DNA of 64,000 nt from Algoriphagus formosus (GCF_002807035.1 NZ_NIUC01000003.1:62001-126000); one strand, 5' to 3'. Counted from the first letter of the stretch, positions 34,892-44,033 are shown. Made by a program: numbers and translations. The notes: generated by a model not told the origin, from the letters alone.

Positions 34892-36178
34892 TTATCGCTT
34901 GTTCATGGAAACGTAGTCGCGCTCGTTTGCACCAACATAGACCTGACGCGGTCTTCCGATTGGCTCTCCATTCTCACGCATTTCTTTCCACTGAGCGATC
35001 CATCCTGGGAGACGACCCAAGGCAAACATCACCGTAAACATGTCGGTAGGAATACCTAGTGCTCGGTAGATGATTCCTGAGTAGAAATCTACGTTTGGAT
35101 AAAGCTTTCTATCGATAAAGTACTGATCATTTAGCGCAGCATATTCGAGTTCCTTCGCGATATCTAAAACTGGATCTTTAACACCTAGCTTTTCTAGCAC
35201 ATCGTCAGCAGCTTTCTTGATGATTCGAGCTCGCGGATCGAAATTTTTGTAAACACGGTGTCCAAAGCCCATAAGACGGAAAGGATCATTTTTATCCTTC
35301 GCCTTGTCTAAATACTTTTTAGCATCTCCACCGTCGGCTTTGATCGCCTCAAGCATTTCGATCACTGATTGGTTAGCGCCACCGTGTAGTGGTCCCCAAA
35401 GAGCATTGATTCCTGCAGAGATAGAAGCGTAAATAGATGCCTGGGAAGAACCTACAATTCGTACAGTAGAGGTAGAACAGTTTTGCTCGTGATCAGCGTG
35501 AAGGATTAGAAGTTGATCCAAAGCCTTTGCTACCACTGGGTCTACATCATACTTCTCAGCAGGAAGTGCAAACATCATTTTCAAGAAATTGGAACAGTAA
35601 TCCAAGGTATTGTCTGGATAGTTTACTGGATGTCCCATTTCATTTTTATATGCCCAAGCAGCAAAAGTTGGCATTTTCGCAATCAGCCTGATGATACTCA
35701 AGTTCACTTCATCTTCGGATCTGTTTGGATTAAGCGACTCTGGATAAAAAGCAGAAAGGGAACAGATCAAAGAGGATAGTACACCCATTGGATGGGCATT
35801 GGATGGGAATCCGTCCAAAATCTTCTTAATATCCTCATGCACCAATGTATGGTGAGTTACTTCACTGGAGAAAGCTTCAAATTGATCTTGAGTGGGAAGC
35901 TCACCATAGATAAGCAAGTAAGCCACTTCAAGAAAAGTAGATTTTTCGGCTAAGTCCTCGATACGATATCCTCTGTAGCGAAGAATACCTTTTTCCCCGT
36001 CCAAAAATGTGATAGCACTGGTAGTAGAACCGGTGTTTTTATAACCTGGATCTAGGGTGATTAAGCCAGTTGAGCCTCGAAGCTTGGCAACGTCAATAGC
36101 AGGTTCGTTTTCGGTTCCCACTGTGACAGGAAATTCAAAATCTTGTCCGTTATAGGACAGCTTTACGGATTCAGACAT
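34892..36178 (-). CDS. gltA: citrate synthase
   Basis: The 428-residue protein matches hexameric type II citrate synthases: an N-terminal beta domain (KLSYNGQDFEFPV), SGLITLDPGYKNTGST-like lead, LLILHADHEQNCSTST with the first catalytic His, GFGHRVYKNFDPRA with the second His, and NVDFYSGIIY with the catalytic Asp. It condenses oxaloacetate and acetyl-CoA at the entry of the TCA cycle. Flanked by its own terminator and a 217-bp upstream gap, it is a single-gene unit. Confidence 0.95.
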   Translation of the reverse strand: MSESVKLSYNGQDFEFPVTVGTENEPAIDVAKLRGSTGLITLDPGYKNTGSTTSAITFLDGEKGILRYRGYRIEDLAEKSTFLEVAYLLIYGELPTQDQFEAFSSEVTHHTLVHEDIKKILDGFPSNAHPMGVLSSLICSLSAFYPESLNPNRSEDEVNLSIIRLIAKMPTFAAWAYKNEMGHPVNYPDNTLDYCSNFLKMMFALPAEKYDVDPVVAKALDQLLILHADHEQNCSTSTVRIVGSSQASIYASISAGINALWGPLHGGANQSVIEMLEAIKADGGDAKKYLDKAKDKNDPFRLMGFGHRVYKNFDPRARIIKKAADDVLEKLGVKDPVLDIAKELEYAALNDQYFIDRKLYPNVDFYSGIIYRALGIPTDMFTVMFALGRLPGWIAQWKEMRENGEPIGRPRQVYVGANERDYVSMNKR

Positions 36179-36396
36179 ATAGGTTTATTTTTGGATTACT
36201 ACTTTCAAAAACTTGATAATCGCCCATAAGTTAACAAAATCCCCTATTTTATTTAGGATTATTTACACTTGGTGTATTTTGATTGTGCTAAAGGATAAGG
36301 GCCTGTTTTGGTATTCTTCACTTGGTTGGAAGGCTTTTTTGCAAGGTGATATACGGACAGTTTTTTATTCGGAGGTATATCTTTTTTGCCAAACGT
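36179..36396. other. intergenic leader region of gltA
   Basis: About 218 bases without a supported gene. TACGTTTG on the minus strand at 36397-36390 matches the -7 consensus but overlaps the T run of the bacilliredoxin terminator and would leave a 200-nt leader, so it may be chance. Confidence 0.35.
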
Positions 36397-36416
36397 AAAA
36401 AAAGCCCCGAAGGGCT
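36397..36416 (-). terminator. terminator of the SUF operon
   Basis: AGCCC/GGGCT (36403-36407 with 36412-36416, loop CGAA) with a T run on the minus strand, five bases beyond the bacilliredoxin stop codon region. It ends the operon that starts at sufB. Confidence 0.75.
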
Positions 36417-36420
36417 AATT

Positions 36421-36843
36421 TTAATCACAAAAATGTTCGAAAACTTCGACTAAGTGGTCTCCGATCATCTGGGCGTTTCTACCTTCGATATGGTGACGCT
36501 CAATGAAGTGCACCAATTCCCCGTCTTTGAACAAGGCCATAGCTGGAGAAGAGGGAGGGTAAGGCAATACAATCTCTCTAATTTTATTGACGGCATCGCG
36601 ATCATTTCCGGCGAAAACCGTGGCAAGTGTACTAGGCTTTTTTGCAGCCTTATCCAATGCATATCGTACACCTGGTCTTGCAGCTCCTGCCGCACAACCA
36701 CATACTGAATTGATAACCACGAAGGTGGTGCCCTTATGCTCAGAGCTAAGGTGCTCGCTTACCTGATCAGCTGTACGGAACTCTTCGAATCCGACGTCTG
36801 TCAATTCTGCACGCATCGGTGCGATTAATTCTTCTGGATACAT
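36421..36843 (-). CDS. BrxA/BrxB-family bacilliredoxin
   Basis: The 140-residue protein is a thioredoxin-like member of the YphP/YqiW family (DUF1094). The redox motif is CGC in VVINSVCGCAAGAARPG (about residues 48-50), followed by HIEGRNAQMIGDHL near the end. In Firmicutes these proteins remove bacillithiol from proteins; some Bacteroidota use bacillithiol as well. It is the last gene of the SUF operon, 23 bp after the DUF59 gene, so protection or repair of Fe-S assembly cysteines is a plausible role. Confidence 0.85.
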   Translation of the reverse strand: MYPEELIAPMRAELTDVGFEEFRTADQVSEHLSSEHKGTTFVVINSVCGCAAGAARPGVRYALDKAAKKPSTLATVFAGNDRDAVNKIREIVLPYPPSSPAMALFKDGELVHFIERHHIEGRNAQMIGDHLVEVFEHFCD

Positions 36844-36866
36844 ATTCTTTACTTATTATTTGAAAC

Positions 36867-37184
36867 TTACAGAAATCCTAATTCAAGTTTGGCAGCTTCT
36901 GACATCATGTCCTGTGAGTAGGGGGGATCGAAAGTCACCTCTACTTCTACATTGTTGATACCTTGAATCTGCTGTATTTTATTCTTTACCTCAGAAGGAA
37001 TAAATTCCGCCGAGGGACAATTCGGTGAGGTAAGAGTCATCAAGACATACACATTATTAACAGGATATACAGTGATCTCATAGATCAAGCCGAGCTCATA
37101 GACATCTACGGGTATTTCTGGATCATATACCTGCTTGATGGCTTGTATTACCTTCTCTTTTGTCTGTGTTTTGGTTTCCTCCAT
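36867..37184 (-). CDS. SufT-like DUF59 Fe-S maturation protein
   Basis: The 105-residue protein is a single DUF59/MIP18 domain: VYDPEIPVDVYELGLIYEI, then LTSPNCPSAEFIPSEV with the conserved Cys. Family members act as accessory factors that help deliver Fe-S clusters to client proteins. It starts one base after the sufE stop, so it is in the SUF operon; SufT is the usual name for such genes, although I avoid giving the symbol as fact. Confidence 0.88.
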   Translation of the reverse strand: MEETKTQTKEKVIQAIKQVYDPEIPVDVYELGLIYEITVYPVNNVYVLMTLTSPNCPSAEFIPSEVKNKIQQIQGINNVEVEVTFDPPYSQDMMSEAAKLELGFL

Positions 37185-37185
37185 G

Positions 37186-37617
37186 TTAGGCGTTCAATTT
37201 GGTTTGATACGCTAGCGCATAGCGTTTCATTTGTTGGATCATGGAGGCCAGTCCATTGGAACGCTGGCTTCCGATGATGCTTCCCATTCCTATTCGGTCG
37301 ATAAAATTCAAATCTGCCTGAATGATTTCCTCTGGGCTGCGATTATCCAATACACGAATCAACAGTGAAATCAATCCCTTGGTAATATCAGTGTTAGAAT
37401 CAGCGAAATATCTGACCTTCCCATTCTCCTCGTCTGCGATCAACCAAACCTTGGATTGACATCCTTTGATCAAGTTCTCGTCTTTTTGTTCATCAGCTGG
37501 AAATTGAGGTAGCTTTTCACCTAACTCCATGATGTAAAAAATGGTAGATTCCCGATCATCACCTAGGATTTCAAACTCTGATACAATTTCGTCTTGTAAG
37601 GTATTGATGCTACTCAT
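37186..37617 (-). CDS. sufE: SufE sulfur transfer protein
   Basis: The 143-residue protein has the SufE/CsdE core: LPQFPADEQKDENLIKGCQS with the sulfur-accepting Cys in KGCQSKVW, then RYFADSNTDITKGLISLLIRV. It accepts persulfide from the cysteine desulfurase SufS and passes it to the SufBCD scaffold. Its ATG overlaps the sufS stop (ATGA). Confidence 0.93.
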   Translation of the reverse strand: MSSINTLQDEIVSEFEILGDDRESTIFYIMELGEKLPQFPADEQKDENLIKGCQSKVWLIADEENGKVRYFADSNTDITKGLISLLIRVLDNRSPEEIIQADLNFIDRIGMGSIIGSQRSNGLASMIQQMKRYALAYQTKLNA

Positions 37618-38837
37618 TTGTTTTTGATTCTAGCAATTTTGGCGATTCCTTCCGCCATATTTTCGATTTCGGATTTGGTGTTGTAAACAGCAAAACTAGC
37701 CCGTACAGTTCCCTCAATCCCAAATCGATGCATCAAAGGTTGTGTACAGTGATGTCCTGTTCTCACGGCTATTCCTCTAGCATCCAGCATTTGCCCCACG
37801 TCAAAAGGATGCATGCCTTGAATATTGAATGAAAGAACCGAAACTTTATCCGCTGCAGTCCCCACTGGGATGAAGCCTTTTATATCTTTGGTAAGCTGAT
37901 TTGCATAGCTCAGAAGCTCATCTTCATGCGCTTTGATCTGCTTTTTACCGAGGGACTGAATAAAATCCAGCGCCTGACCAAATGCGATTACATCGGCAAT
38001 ATTGGGTGTTCCAGCTTCGAATTTGAAAGGGATTTCATTGTAAGTGGTCTTTTCAAAGCTGACTTCTTTGATCATTTCACCACCACCAAGGAAAGGAGGC
38101 ATTTCTTCCAGAATTTCACGCTTTCCGTACAATACGCCAAGTCCAGTAGGACCATAAAGCTTATGAGCAGAAAAGGCTAAGAAATCACAGTCTAGTTCCT
38201 GCACATCAATCTCTAAATGCGAGGTAGATTGAGCTCCATCCAAAAGTACTTTAGCTCCAATTTCATGAGCCGCCTGGATGATTTTTTTGACTGGGTTGAT
38301 CGTGCCTAGAGCATTGGAAGCGTGGACGATGCTGACGAGTTTTGTCTTTGGGTTAAGCAGCTTTTCAAATTCCTCAAAGATAATTTCTCCATTTTCTTGA
38401 ATGGGAATCACTCGAAGTTTGGCTCCCTTTTCTTCACACAGCATCTGCCAAGGCACAATATTGGAGTGATGCTCCATGGTGGAAATAATGATTTCATCAT
38501 CTTTTCCGATAAACTTTCTTCCGAAAGTTTGAGCCACCAAGTTGATACTTTCGGTGGTGCCTTTAGTGAAAATTACTTCAGCAGACTCTCGCGAATTGAT
38601 AAAGTCTTTGACTTTTTCTCTAGTGGCCTCGTAATGGCGTGTTGCTCGATCTGCTAAGGTGTGCGCACCTCGGTGAATATTGGAATTGTCGTGTTCGTAG
38701 TAATTCCTCAAAGCATCAAGAACTGCCTGAGGCTTTTGGGTAGTGGCTGCATTATCAAAATAAACCAAAGGCCTGCCATGTACTTCTTGGTGAAGCACAG
38801 GGAACAGGCCTCTGATTTTTTCCAAATCAAAACTCAT
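37614..38837 (-). CDS. sufS: SufS-type cysteine desulfurase
   Basis: The 407-residue PLP enzyme has YFDNAATTQKP near the N-terminus, TMEHHSNIVPW, the PLP Lys in LAFSAHKLYGPTGLG and the active Cys in VRTGHHCTQPLMHRFG. Group II (SufS/CsdA) identity follows from the RTGHHC context with a short loop. It removes sulfur from cysteine for Fe-S cluster assembly. It lies six bases after sufD. Confidence 0.94.
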   Translation of the reverse strand: MSFDLEKIRGLFPVLHQEVHGRPLVYFDNAATTQKPQAVLDALRNYYEHDNSNIHRGAHTLADRATRHYEATREKVKDFINSRESAEVIFTKGTTESINLVAQTFGRKFIGKDDEIIISTMEHHSNIVPWQMLCEEKGAKLRVIPIQENGEIIFEEFEKLLNPKTKLVSIVHASNALGTINPVKKIIQAAHEIGAKVLLDGAQSTSHLEIDVQELDCDFLAFSAHKLYGPTGLGVLYGKREILEEMPPFLGGGEMIKEVSFEKTTYNEIPFKFEAGTPNIADVIAFGQALDFIQSLGKKQIKAHEDELLSYANQLTKDIKGFIPVGTAADKVSVLSFNIQGMHPFDVGQMLDARGIAVRTGHHCTQPLMHRFGIEGTVRASFAVYNTKSEIENMAEGIAKIARIKNK

Positions 38838-38843
38838 GTAATG

Positions 38844-40109
38844 TTAGAATTTGCTGCCTAGACGATCCTGGATCAGTCCGACAACATGGTTTTTAAAGCT
38901 TTCTTCCTCAATTTTCTCCATCACTTCTCCAGCAAAAGCATATAAAAGCAATCCTTTGGCTTGAACCTTACCGATCCCGCGAGCTTGTAGATAAAACAAG
39001 GCCTCTTCATCAAGTTGACCTACTGTACAGCCGTGGGAGCATTTGACATCATCTGCCCAAATCTCCAATTGTGGTTTGGTATTCACAATGGCATCATCAG
39101 AAAGAAGGACATTGTTGTTCTGTTGGAATGCATTGGTTTTTTGTGCGTCCTGTCTTACGAAAATCTTTCCGTTGAAAACTCCTCGGGACTGAGCATCAAA
39201 AATACCTTTATACATCTCATTTGACTCAGCATGCGGAATTGTGTGGTCCACATTGGTATGATTATCTACATGCGTTTTTCCATTCAGCAAGTAAATCCCG
39301 TACATATTTCCTTCCGAGTTGCTACCAAGAAGGTTTAGGCTAAGGTTATTTCTAACCATATCACCTGAAAGAGAAATATTCACAGAAGTAAATCGGGCAT
39401 CAGACTGAATGTCCGTCTCAATATTGCTGACCTCAATCGCCTGATTGGATTCGTTTTGTAGTCTGTAGTAATTGATGTGGGAGTTTAGTCCTCCTTTTAT
39501 TTCAACTACCTTGTTTACAAAGTAAGCTTCCTCTCCCATACTGATACTTTGATCTAGGAAAGTGACCTCTGAGAAATCACCCACTTCTATCCAGAATCGA
39601 GGCGTGATAACCTGTCCGTCATTTACTCCATTGAAAGAGAGGAGCAAGATGGGCTTTTCAACTTTGGTCTTTTTAGGGACTTTGATGCTGATTCCTCCTG
39701 AAAAGCTAGCTTGATTTAGAGCAGCAAAGGCATCTTTTTCTGCTTTAGCAATTGAGCCGATCTCCGCTGAACTTGATAGAATATCAGAAACTTCAAGGCC
39801 TTCGATCGAGGAAGATACTTCCTGGAGGAATTTTCCATTGGAAAAAACCAAAACATCTCCCTCAAATCCTTGAAAAACAGTTTCTTTGATCAGGGTCTCT
39901 TCTACCGAAAGCTGCTTTGCTTGATTAAAGTTACTTAGACTTTTTTCTAGCTTTTTGGTGATTCCGGTGAATTTATATTCTTCTTCCTTTGGAGCAGGAA
40001 GACCTGATTCTAGGTATAAGTCTTTCGCTGTCTGTCTGGCTTCCGTGAAGTTAGCGGGAGCGCTTTCAAGCAAATTCTCAAATAAATCTTCTTTTACTAA
40101 AGTGCTCAT
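38844..40109 (-). CDS. sufD: SufD, Fe-S scaffold subunit
   Basis: The 421-residue protein has the SufB/D right-handed beta-helix core and the C-terminal signature ADDVKCSHGCTVGQLDEEALFYLQARG. SufD partners SufB and SufC in the SufBC2D scaffold. The N-terminal part (residues 1-100) is helical and less conserved, as usual. The gap to sufC is ten bases. Confidence 0.93.
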   Translation of the reverse strand: MSTLVKEDLFENLLESAPANFTEARQTAKDLYLESGLPAPKEEEYKFTGITKKLEKSLSNFNQAKQLSVEETLIKETVFQGFEGDVLVFSNGKFLQEVSSSIEGLEVSDILSSSAEIGSIAKAEKDAFAALNQASFSGGISIKVPKKTKVEKPILLLSFNGVNDGQVITPRFWIEVGDFSEVTFLDQSISMGEEAYFVNKVVEIKGGLNSHINYYRLQNESNQAIEVSNIETDIQSDARFTSVNISLSGDMVRNNLSLNLLGSNSEGNMYGIYLLNGKTHVDNHTNVDHTIPHAESNEMYKGIFDAQSRGVFNGKIFVRQDAQKTNAFQQNNNVLLSDDAIVNTKPQLEIWADDVKCSHGCTVGQLDEEALFYLQARGIGKVQAKGLLLYAFAGEVMEKIEEESFKNHVVGLIQDRLGSKF

Positions 40110-40119
40110 TTTTATTGAT

Positions 40120-40878
40120 TTATACAGCAGCGTCTACTTCTTCTTTGATCCAGTCATACCCTTTCGCTTCCAATTCGAGCGCAAGGTCTTTTGTTCCTGA
40201 CTTGACGATTTGTCCTTTGTACAACACATGCACGAAATCAGGCACAATGTATTCTAGCAATCTTTGATAGTGAGTTACTACGATAGTAGCAGTGTCAGGG
40301 CTTTTCAGCTTGTTGACGCCATTCGATACAATTCGAAGTGCATCGATATCGAGACCAGAGTCTGTTTCATCCAAAATGGAAAGCGTAGGCTCTAGCATAG
40401 CCATTTGGAAAATTTCGTTTCTCTTTTTTTCTCCTCCAGAGAATCCCTCATTGAGTGAACGGCTAAGCAATTTTTGGTCAATCTCAACCAATTTCATTTT
40501 CTCCTTCATCAAAGAAAGAAACTTTACTGCGTCCAAAGGCTCCTGACCCCGGTATTCACGTACTTGGTTTAGGGCTGTTCTTAGGAAGTTGGTAGAAGAT
40601 ACTCCAGGGATTTCTACGGGGTACTGAAATGCCAAAAAGACTCCTTCTCTAGCACGGTCTTCCGGCGCCAAGTCTAATAGATCTTTTCCCTTGAAGATTA
40701 CTTCTCCTTCTGTAACCTCATATTCTTCTCGTCCCGCTAAAACAGAAGCAAGCGTAGATTTTCCAGAACCATTTGGTCCCATGATAGCGTGAACCTCACC
40801 TGGTTTGACTTCGAGATTGATTCCTCTGAGAATAGGCGTGCCTTCCACTGCGGCATGCAGATTTTTTATCGTTAGCAT
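40120..40878 (-). CDS. sufC: SufC, Fe-S assembly ATPase
   Basis: The 252-residue ABC-type ATPase has Walker A GPNGSGKST, Q-loop FLAFQYPVEIPG, signature FSGGEKKRNEI, Walker B SILDETDSGLD and the switch His in VVTHYQRLL. The GEKKRNE signature and the ETDSGLD Walker B are typical of SufC and separate it from transport ATPases. It drives cluster assembly on SufB/SufD. Confidence 0.95.
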   Translation of the reverse strand: MLTIKNLHAAVEGTPILRGINLEVKPGEVHAIMGPNGSGKSTLASVLAGREEYEVTEGEVIFKGKDLLDLAPEDRAREGVFLAFQYPVEIPGVSSTNFLRTALNQVREYRGQEPLDAVKFLSLMKEKMKLVEIDQKLLSRSLNEGFSGGEKKRNEIFQMAMLEPTLSILDETDSGLDIDALRIVSNGVNKLKSPDTATIVVTHYQRLLEYIVPDFVHVLYKGQIVKSGTKDLALELEAKGYDWIKEEVDAAV

Positions 40879-40908
40879 AGTTGTGTTATTTCTAATGGTT
40901 TTACTAGA

Positions 40909-42354
40909 TCAACCTACTGATCCTTCTAAGGTCAAGGCAAGAAGCTTTTGAGCTTCTACCGCAAACTCCATAGGAAGTTGATTCAATACTTCTTTGGCGT
41001 ATCCATTGACAATCAAGGCTACTGCGTCTTCTGTGCTGATACCACGCTGATTACAGTAGAAAATTTGATCCTCTCCAATTTTAGAAGTAGTAGCCTCATG
41101 CTCTACTTTGGCACTTGGATTTTGGATATCAATGTATGGGAAGGTATGAGCCCCGCATCGATCACCCATTAATAATGAATCACACTGTGAAAAATTCCGT
41201 GCGTTGGAAGCACGTTTCATCACTTGAACCTGTCCTCGATAGGAGTTTTGAGATTTACCTGCAGAAATACCTTTCGATACGATTCGTGATTTAGTGTTCT
41301 TGCCAATATGGATCATTTTTGTTCCTGTATCGGCTTGCTGCATGTTGTTTGTGACAGCTACAGAGTAAAATTCACCGATGGAATTGTCTCCTTTAAGGAT
41401 ACAAGAAGGGTACTTCCAAGTCACCGCAGAACCTGTCTCCACCTGAGTCCAAGAAATCTTCGAATGATCTCCGGCACAGATTCCACGCTTGGTTACGAAG
41501 TTGTAGATTCCGCCTTTTCCATCCTTGTCTCCAGGGAACCAGTTTTGTACGGTTGAGTATTTTACTTCAGCATGTGCTCCTGCATAAATTTCTACAACGG
41601 CAGCATGAAGTTGATTTTCATCTCTTTGTGGGGCAGTACAGCCTTCCAAATACGATACGTAAGACTCGTCTTCGGCCACGATTAAAGTTCGCTCAAACTG
41701 TCCTGTATTGGCAGCATTGATACGGAAGTAGGTAGATAGCTCCATTGGGCATCTGACTCCCTTTGGAATGTAGCAAAAGGATCCATCAGAAAATACTGCT
41801 GAATTCAAAGCAGCGTAATAGTTATCTGTCATGGGAACTACTGATCCCAAGTATTTCTTCACCAGTTCAGGATGCTCTTTTACTGCTTCGCTAAAGGAGC
41901 AGAATACAATTCCCAACTTGGCAAGAGTGCCTTTAAAAGTGGTCGCTACAGACACGGAATCCAAGACTGCATCGACAGCAATTCCTTGAAGCCTTTTTTG
42001 CTCATTCAAAGAAATCCCTAGGCGCTCATAAATGGCCAATAATTCAGGATCGATTTCGTCCAATGATTTTGGCTTTTTGGTTTGCTTTGGAGCTGAATAG
42101 TATCGAAGTTTCTGGAAATCCACCTTTGGGTAGGTGACGTTAGCCCATTCAGGCTCTTCCATAGCCTCCCAAGCGCGAAAAGCTTTCAAGCGCCAATCCA
42201 AAAGCCATTGTGGCTCTTCTTTTTTGGCGGAAATCCATCGTATAATTTCTTCATTAAGGCCTAAAGGAGCTTCATCTGCTTCATAATTGACGGACCAGCC
42301 GTGCTCATATTCTTTGGATGTAAACTCTTCTAAAATCTGATTGTCTTTGCTCAT
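40909..42354 (-). CDS. sufB: SufB, Fe-S scaffold subunit
   Basis: The 481-residue protein shows SufB landmarks: [41 protein letters not shown], and the C-terminal [14 protein letters not shown] followed by [21 protein letters not shown]. It is the main scaffold for nascent [4Fe-4S] clusters. It is the first gene of the operon sufB-C-D-S-E-DUF59-bacilliredoxin. A near -7 box (TACCTTCG, 42397-42390 on the minus strand) is 36 bp upstream. Confidence 0.95.
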   Translation of the reverse strand: MSKDNQILEEFTSKEYEHGWSVNYEADEAPLGLNEEIIRWISAKKEEPQWLLDWRLKAFRAWEAMEEPEWANVTYPKVDFQKLRYYSAPKQTKKPKSLDEIDPELLAIYERLGISLNEQKRLQGIAVDAVLDSVSVATTFKGTLAKLGIVFCSFSEAVKEHPELVKKYLGSVVPMTDNYYAALNSAVFSDGSFCYIPKGVRCPMELSTYFRINAANTGQFERTLIVAEDESYVSYLEGCTAPQRDENQLHAAVVEIYAGAHAEVKYSTVQNWFPGDKDGKGGIYNFVTKRGICAGDHSKISWTQVETGSAVTWKYPSCILKGDNSIGEFYSVAVTNNMQQADTGTKMIHIGKNTKSRIVSKGISAGKSQNSYRGQVQVMKRASNARNFSQCDSLLMGDRCGAHTFPYIDIQNPSAKVEHEATTSKIGEDQIFYCNQRGISTEDAVALIVNGYAKEVLNQLPMEFAVEAQKLLALTLEGSVG

Positions 42355-42499
42355 GGGGCGAGTTATTTAGACTAATTACATTTTGCTTGCGAAGGTACAA
42401 CTTATAATCAAAATATAATGTTCCCGGTTATACGAAAATTCTATCAGGGATGCTGTTTGTCAATGAAAATGAGCAGAAAAACGCTGAAATTCAGTTTAA

Positions 42500-42532
42500 A
42501 TAAAAATAAAAAAAAGCCCCAACAGAGGCTTT
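42500..42532 (-). terminator. terminator of the Lrp/AsnC gene
   Basis: AAAGCC/GGCTTT (42513-42518 with 42527-42532) followed on the minus strand by a T-rich tail down to about 42500. It lies 45 bp after the regulator's stop and before the sufB promoter region. Confidence 0.7.
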
Positions 42533-42576
42533 TAAACAGGATAATTTTTTATTTAGATTTAGTCCAAATAGTATTT

Positions 42577-43053
42577 TTATTTTGTTTCTTTATCGAAAAA
42601 TTGAATCGGGCGATTGATACTTTCTTCAAGAACGATCAAGGTTTCCGTTCTGTCTATGCCCTCTACCTTTTGAATTTTGTCCAGAACCATTCTGAGGTGG
42701 TTGGTATCTCGGCAGATGATTTTTGCAAAAATGGAATAGTTGCCTGTGGTATAATAGGCGCTGACAACTTCAGATATCTCTTTGAGTCGCTCAATGACGG
42801 TGTCGTAAAGGGAGCTTTTCTCGAGATAGATTCCCAAAAAAGCCGCGATGTCATATCCAAGTTTGGTGAAGTTTATATTTAAGGTGGCACTTTTCACAAT
42901 CCCCATATCCTCTAGCTTTTTCATCCTGACGTGAACCGTCCCGGATGAGACAAAGACTTTTTTGGCTATTTCCGTGTAGGGAGTCTTTGCGTCCTCATTG
43001 AGTAAGGAGATAATTTTTAAATCTATATTATCGATATCTGAATTTTTGTCCAT
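42577..43053 (-). CDS. Lrp/AsnC-family transcriptional regulator
   Basis: The 158-residue protein has an N-terminal AsnC-type helix-turn-helix (DLKIISLLNEDAKTPYTEIAKKVFVSSGTVHVRMKKLE split over residues 10-48) and a C-terminal RAM domain for effector binding and oligomerisation (AAFLGIYLEKSS, AYYTTGNYSIFAKIIC). It likely responds to an amino acid. The AT-rich 370-bp region upstream may hold its own operators. A perfect -7 box, TAATTTTG, is 69 bp upstream on the same strand. Confidence 0.9.
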   Translation of the reverse strand: MDKNSDIDNIDLKIISLLNEDAKTPYTEIAKKVFVSSGTVHVRMKKLEDMGIVKSATLNINFTKLGYDIAAFLGIYLEKSSLYDTVIERLKEISEVVSAYYTTGNYSIFAKIICRDTNHLRMVLDKIQKVEGIDRTETLIVLEESINRPIQFFDKETK

Positions 43054-43289
43054 CTTTTTAGATAGTTTTTAGATGATTTTTAACGAAACTGCCTGTAAAT
43101 TAGAGATTGTTCAAAATAATGCAAAATTATTTTTTCAATTTGTAATTGAATTGATTTTATTTTTTATTTGTAGCCGATTTGAATACGTTTAAAAAATTTG
43201 GATTTAATTGCTTTTGATTATTTTTAATTTTGAAGTGATTAATAAAATCCGAATTTTCAGCTAAAAATCGGACTTTTAATCTCTAAAGT

Positions 43290-43297
43290 TATATTTG
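43290..43297 (+). promoter_or_regulatory. -7 box in front of an orphan hairpin
   Basis: TATATTTG matches TAnnTTTG exactly and lies 13 bp before the orphan hairpin, so a transcript from here would start just before it. There is no good -33 box. Confidence 0.4.
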
Positions 43298-43309
43298 GGT
43301 TTATATTCT

Positions 43310-43341
43310 GAAAAAAGTCTTGCCGGTGGCAGGACTTTTTT
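43310..43341. terminator. orphan bidirectional terminator hairpin
   Basis: AAAAAGTC-T-TGCC with GGCA-G-GACTTTTT (loop GGT) has an A run before and a T run after. No plus-strand gene ends upstream and no minus-strand gene ends within several kilobases to the right, so it may act as an attenuator or insulate the region. Confidence 0.65.
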
Positions 43342-43374
43342 GTTTGGGCTTTGTGAAATTTAAAATGCAAAAAA

Positions 43375-43406
43375 TTGTATTCGAAAAAAAATTTAATGTA
43401 TTTTTG
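43375..43406 (+). promoter_or_regulatory. promoter of the small exported protein gene
   Basis: TTG (43375-43377) and TATTTTTG (43399-43406) are separated by 21 bp. The ATG at 43425 follows after 18 bp, which supports that start over the in-frame ATG at 43320 that lies inside the hairpin. Confidence 0.7.
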
Positions 43407-43424
43407 AGCAATCCTTTAAGAATC

Positions 43425-43952
43425 ATGACAAAAACAGCCCTATCCATCAAGATTTTTGTAGCGTTTTTAAGTGTAACATTGATTAGTGTTCACCCTATTC
43501 AGCCTTCAAGCGCACAGGCAGCAAGCATTGTTTCCAAAGCTGAAGTAAACTACAATAAGGTTAGTTTCAGGAATTTAGCTTATGAAAACTTAGAAGAGGA
43601 CATAGTTTCTTCCGAAGAAGTGACCTATTTGCCTTTGACAGTGAAGGAAAAAGAGATTGCTCGCGATCTTGCTTCTAGTTGGGTTTGGCCAGAGTATACC
43701 TTAGACATGATTGACTCTTACTCTCCATTTTTGTTCCGTACCAAAAAGTCAAGAGAGTATGAAGAGGTAAAGGTCTTGGTCAAGGTGGATTTTAGAGGAA
43801 AAGTCAGTGGTTATGAGTTTGTCACTGAATTGGATAAGGGTACTCAAGAGCGGATGGATTATTTAATCAGGAAATTGCCTGCTTGCAAGGCTGTGCCAGG
43901 ATATCCAACTTACAATTCGACGACTTTCGAATTGACAATCCGTAAAGAATAA
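43425..43952 (+). CDS. small exported protein of unknown function, TonB-C-like tail
   Basis: From the ATG at 43425 the 175-residue product begins with a signal peptide (KTALSIKIFVAFLSVTLIS, cleavage near SSAQA). The C-terminal 70 residues (VKVLVKVDFRGKVSGYEF, then a helix and FELTIRKE) have the strand-helix-strand order of TonB C-terminal or energy-transducer-like domains, which is only a resemblance. No membrane helix remains after cleavage. I do not recognise the family. Start choice is supported by the promoter just upstream. Confidence 0.6.
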   Translation: MTKTALSIKIFVAFLSVTLISVHPIQPSSAQAASIVSKAEVNYNKVSFRNLAYENLEEDIVSSEEVTYLPLTVKEKEIARDLASSWVWPEYTLDMIDSYSPFLFRTKKSREYEEVKVLVKVDFRGKVSGYEFVTELDKGTQERMDYLIRKLPACKAVPGYPTYNSTTFELTIRKE

Positions 43953-43991
43953 TTCTCCTACATTTTTTTTTAAACGGTGGTGAATCGATTT

Positions 43992-44015
43992 CTTGGCTTT
44001 TTTACCTTAGCCAAG
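43992..44015. repeat. inverted repeat over the promoter region of the M14 peptidase gene
   Basis: CTTGGCT (43992-43998) and AGCCAAG (44009-44015) form a perfect 7-bp inverted repeat with a 10-bp centre. It overlaps a near -7 box, TACCTTAG (44003-44010), 19 bp before the start codon, a position fit for an operator or a leader hairpin. Confidence 0.45.
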
Positions 44016-44033
44016 TAATAAAATGCCACCAAT

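Larger units (their letters stand above)
43054..43424. other. AT-rich intergenic region with promoters and an orphan hairpin
   Basis: This 371-bp stretch between divergent genes has very low GC and no supported gene. It contains TAATTTTG on the minus strand (43129-43122), TATATTTG on the plus strand (43290-43297), a strong terminator-like hairpin (43310-43341), and a complete plus-strand promoter (43375-43406). Confidence 0.6.

Noticed and set aside
36390..36397. TACGTTTG as a gltA promoter
   Set aside because: It overlaps the T run of the preceding terminator, has no -33 box and would leave a 200-nt leader; it may be a chance match.
43320..43424. Earlier ATG for the small exported protein
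   Set aside because: It lies inside a strong terminator hairpin and upstream of a complete promoter; the ATG at 43425 gives a normal signal peptide.
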